DNA of 7,712 nucleotides. Origin: Candidatus Sericytochromatia bacterium. Its GTDB lineage: Bacteria; Cyanobacteriota; Sericytochromatia; UBA7694; JACMQJ01. The notes under the pieces are model-generated. The model saw only the letters and a list, made by a program, of their open reading frames with translations. It was not told where the DNA came from and did not search any database. The stretch lies in assembly GCA_014377055.1 (NCBI GenBank), contig JACMQJ010000135.1:1-7712 (forward strand), in the 5' to 3' direction. A program made the position numbers and the translations under genes. Every line of letters begins with the position of its first letter. Position 1 is the first letter of the stretch. Positions 6,335 to 7,712 of this stretch are shown piece after piece.

Positions 6335-6363
6335 AAAAAAATGATCCTAAATAATTAGGATCA
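6335..6363 (-). terminator. Intrinsic terminator of the BCAM0308-like gene
   Basis: On the minus strand TGATCCTAA and TTAGGATCA form a perfect 9-bp stem with a 4-base loop, followed at once by seven T. It starts 30 bases after the gene's stop codon and separates this operon from mgtA. Confidence 0.85.
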
Positions 6364-6393
6364 AATCTTTTAAAAATTCTTTATCTACACAGT

Positions 6394-6867
6394 TTAATTA
6401 TCTCTTCTCCATGATGCTCTTATATACTTATCATCAGAATAAGTATAATTCAAATCACCTTTATAGGCTCTATGAATAGCATCTCCAAGTCTTCTGGCAA
6501 GATGTTCATAAGTAGTTCTAACTTCTAATTTGTTATCTATATTCTTTATTTCTATTATTCTCTCAAGGGGATGTGTTTGTCCTTCTAATTTGGCGGTACT
6601 GTTTATTAGATTCATAATTTCTTCTTTATGTTTATCCAAAAACTCGCCTTCCAAAACTAAACTTCCACCTTCAAAATCATCCCAGATCCTCTTACAAACT
6701 GGACATTTTATTTTATTAGCATTTTCAGGAATTATTTTTTCCCATTTATAGATACCTTTTGTGAATACTACATTACAAGTTTCACAAACTGAGGGATCTG
6801 GATATTTTTCTTTTAGCATGTATGGGTCATGTTTTGCTTCCTTGATTGATTCACCTTTTCTATTCAT
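6394..6867 (-). CDS. BCAM0308-like zinc-ribbon protein
   Basis: This 157-residue soluble protein resembles what I recall of the BCAM0308 family of proteobacteria, whose biochemical role is not known to me. The N-terminal part has HDPY at 13-16 and a four-Cys zinc ribbon with Cys28-x2-Cys31 and Cys55-x2-Cys58. The middle has a GEFLDKHKEEI helix and HPLERI. The C-terminal part has HLARRLGDAIHRAYKGDL around 121-138, typical of a small RNA- or ribosome-related fold, though that link is inference. AAGGAG at 6873-6878 lies five bases before ATG. The cNMP-fold gene ends 61 bases upstream, so the two are probably one operon driven from the FNR-type box at 7482. A strong terminator follows. Confidence 0.8.
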   Translation of the reverse strand: MNRKGESIKEAKHDPYMLKEKYPDPSVCETCNVVFTKGIYKWEKIIPENANKIKCPVCKRIWDDFEGGSLVLEGEFLDKHKEEIMNLINSTAKLEGQTHPLERIIEIKNIDNKLEVRTTYEHLARRLGDAIHRAYKGDLNYTYSDDKYIRASWRRDN

Positions 6868-6881
6868 TTTTTCTCCTTTTT

Positions 6882-6899
6882 AGCTAAGTTATATTAGCT
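6882..6899 (-). other. Small hairpin before the BCAM0308-like gene
   Basis: AGCTAA and TTAGCT (6 bp, 6-base loop) lie just ahead of the AAGGAG ribosome binding site. There is no T run, so it is not a terminator. It could protect or expose the second cistron's start in an operon mRNA, or it may be chance. Confidence 0.35.
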
Positions 6900-6928
6900 G
6901 ATATTTATAATTTACTTTTGATAAAAAA

Positions 6929-7396
6929 TTAAGAATCTCTTTCGTACAGTTCCAGAATATTTTTTCTAGCAGCTTGAAGCCTCTCAACAATAATAGGAAT
7001 AAATAAACGATACATTTTATAACCAAATTCATGATTAGCTTCCATATCTCTTTTGATAGCTTTAGCATCAAAAACAAGAGCTTTTATTTTGCTAAAGGCA
7101 ACAGCATCAAAATGATAGTCATAAGGTGCAGTTAGCCACGACCAACCCAAAAACTCACCATCTTGAATATTTTCTAACTTGATAATGCCATGACTATGAG
7201 AAAATACTTGTAAGCTAACAATACCATTTGTTATAAGGTAAAAGTTTTTTGCCTCCTGTCTAGCACCAAGTAAAAAATCACCTTTTTTGAAACTAGTAAA
7301 AGCACAATGTTTAATCAAAATATCAATTTCGTTATACTCAAAACCTTTGAAGAATAAATGTTCTTCAATAATTTGTTTAATGTTTTCATTTATCAT
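6929..7396 (-). CDS. Stand-alone cyclic-nucleotide-binding-fold protein (no DNA-binding domain)
   Basis: This 155-residue protein has the sensor half of a Crp/Fnr regulator (beta-barrel about 25-115) followed by an alpha helix (about 118-150, FGYKMYRLFIPIIVERLQAA) like the Crp dimer helix. It then stops, with no winged helix. The phosphate-binding cassette is altered: in GEFLGWSWLTAPYDYHFDAVA (80-100) Trp85 stands where the ribose-binding Glu is usual and His-Phe-Asp replaces the Arg-Ala/Thr pair, so cAMP binding is unlikely. It may sense another ligand, or dimerise with and modulate a full regulator such as the FNR-like protein; both are inference. The ATG has no clear ribosome binding site. 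An FNR-type box lies 86 bases upstream, and the BCAM0308-like gene follows in the same operon. Confidence 0.85.
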   Translation of the reverse strand: MINENIKQIIEEHLFFKGFEYNEIDILIKHCAFTSFKKGDFLLGARQEAKNFYLITNGIVSLQVFSHSHGIIKLENIQDGEFLGWSWLTAPYDYHFDAVAFSKIKALVFDAKAIKRDMEANHEFGYKMYRLFIPIIVERLQAARKNILELYERDS

Positions 7397-7481
7397 ATTA
7401 TTTTTACGATCTTTTTTAATATTCTGTTTTAATTATGAAATAAAGTAAGATATCTTTCTATGAGTAAAATCATTATTAAAA

Positions 7482-7495
7482 TTGATATAGATCAT
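7482..7495 (-). promoter_or_regulatory. FNR-type box upstream of the cNMP-fold operon
   Basis: TTGAT-ATAG-ATCAT matches the FNR consensus at nine of ten positions. It lies in the 140-base gap between the third usp gene and the cNMP-fold gene, 86 bases before the latter's ATG. A clean -10 at 22 bases is not seen (AGAAAG); TATCTT at 7448-7453 is the nearest weak candidate. A role in the operon's oxygen control is likely, but its promoter position is not settled. Confidence 0.6.
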
Positions 7496-7536
7496 TTTTT
7501 ATTAAATAACCATCAATTATCATATTATGCTTATTT

Positions 7537-7712
7537 TTAACTAATTAAAAAAACGGGTACTTTAACATGATGTAGTACATAAGTAGTAACACTCCCAATT
7601 AAAAAGCTCTTAATTGTACCTAACCCTCTACTAGCCATAATAACGAGATCACAACTTTCATTCTCAACAGTTCTAGTGATCATAAAGCCTGCTGGACCAT
7701 TTTTTAAGTAAG
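7537..7712 (-). CDS. Universal stress protein, UspA family (third copy), 3' end only
   Basis: The last 57 codons enter from the right edge. They show the nucleotide-loop half of a Usp domain, ESCDLVIMASRGLGTIKSF, then Gly-Ser and the C-terminal strand VPVFLIS. The first Gly of G-2X-G-9X-G-S is Ala here, while the other two are kept. It shares the CDLIVMGSRGLG-like stretch with the second copy and is clearly a paralogue. The start and upstream control lie outside the window. The gap to the cNMP-fold gene is 140 bases and holds an FNR-type box, so that gene probably has its own promoter. Confidence 0.92.
   Translation of the reverse strand, partial: YLKNGPAGFMITRTVENESCDLVIMASRGLGTIKSFLIGSVTTYVLHHVKVPVFLIS

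Noticed and set aside
6350..6365. FNR half-site ATCAA upstream of mgtA
   Set aside because: The other half does not match, and the bases belong to the stem of the intrinsic terminator.
6889..7077. 62-codon minus-strand frame inside the cNMP-fold gene
   Set aside because: It lies in another frame of a well-supported gene, and its Leu/Lys-rich content is what AT-rich DNA gives by chance.
1..7712. CRISPR array or insertion sequence
   Set aside because: No regularly spaced repeats, transposase gene or paired terminal repeats were seen by eye.

Overview
The window is AT-rich DNA (judged by eye, not computed) from a bacterium, most likely a Gram-negative proteobacterium. The grounds are Shine-Dalgarno led genes, an MgtA-type P-type ATPase, an FNR/Crp-type regulator with TTGAT-N4-ATCAA sites, UspA-family proteins and a BCAM0308-like protein. 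The low GC content and a decayed transporter gene would fit a lineage with a shrinking genome, but genus or order cannot be set from this sequence.

Region 1 (1-1662). On the minus strand lies the 5' part of rtcB, the RNA ligase gene. It is interrupted exactly at the catalytic GVDIG/C site by a complete 322-residue intein that carries an HNH endonuclease core and a C2H2 zinc-finger motif. This gene is long and open but runs off the left edge. Just upstream on the same strand is a tRNA with CAT anticodon, and beyond it a tRNA-like 3' remnant inside a 9-bp inverted repeat.

Region 2 (1731-3914, plus strand). A secreted PQQ-type sugar (glucose/sorbosone) dehydrogenase-like protein is followed by two single-domain universal stress proteins. 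Each usp gene has an FNR-type box upstream.

Region 3 (3916-6283, minus strand). An FNR-like regulator converges on the second usp gene with one base between the stop codons. Behind it lies a broken mgtA with an in-frame deletion that removes the membrane segments TM1-4, the actuator domain and the DKTGT phosphorylation site, and with one in-frame TAA stop.

Region 4 (6335-7712, minus strand). A lone cyclic-nucleotide-binding-fold protein without a DNA-binding domain and a BCAM0308-like zinc-ribbon protein form a probable two-gene operon. It has an FNR box upstream and an intrinsic terminator downstream. The 3' end of a third universal stress protein gene enters from the right edge.

Taken together, regions 2-4 look like a low-oxygen or stress regulon: one FNR-like regulator, FNR-type boxes before at least three transcription units, and small stress proteins as targets. 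This regulatory reading is an inference from box sequence and spacing. The most unusual item is the RtcB intein.
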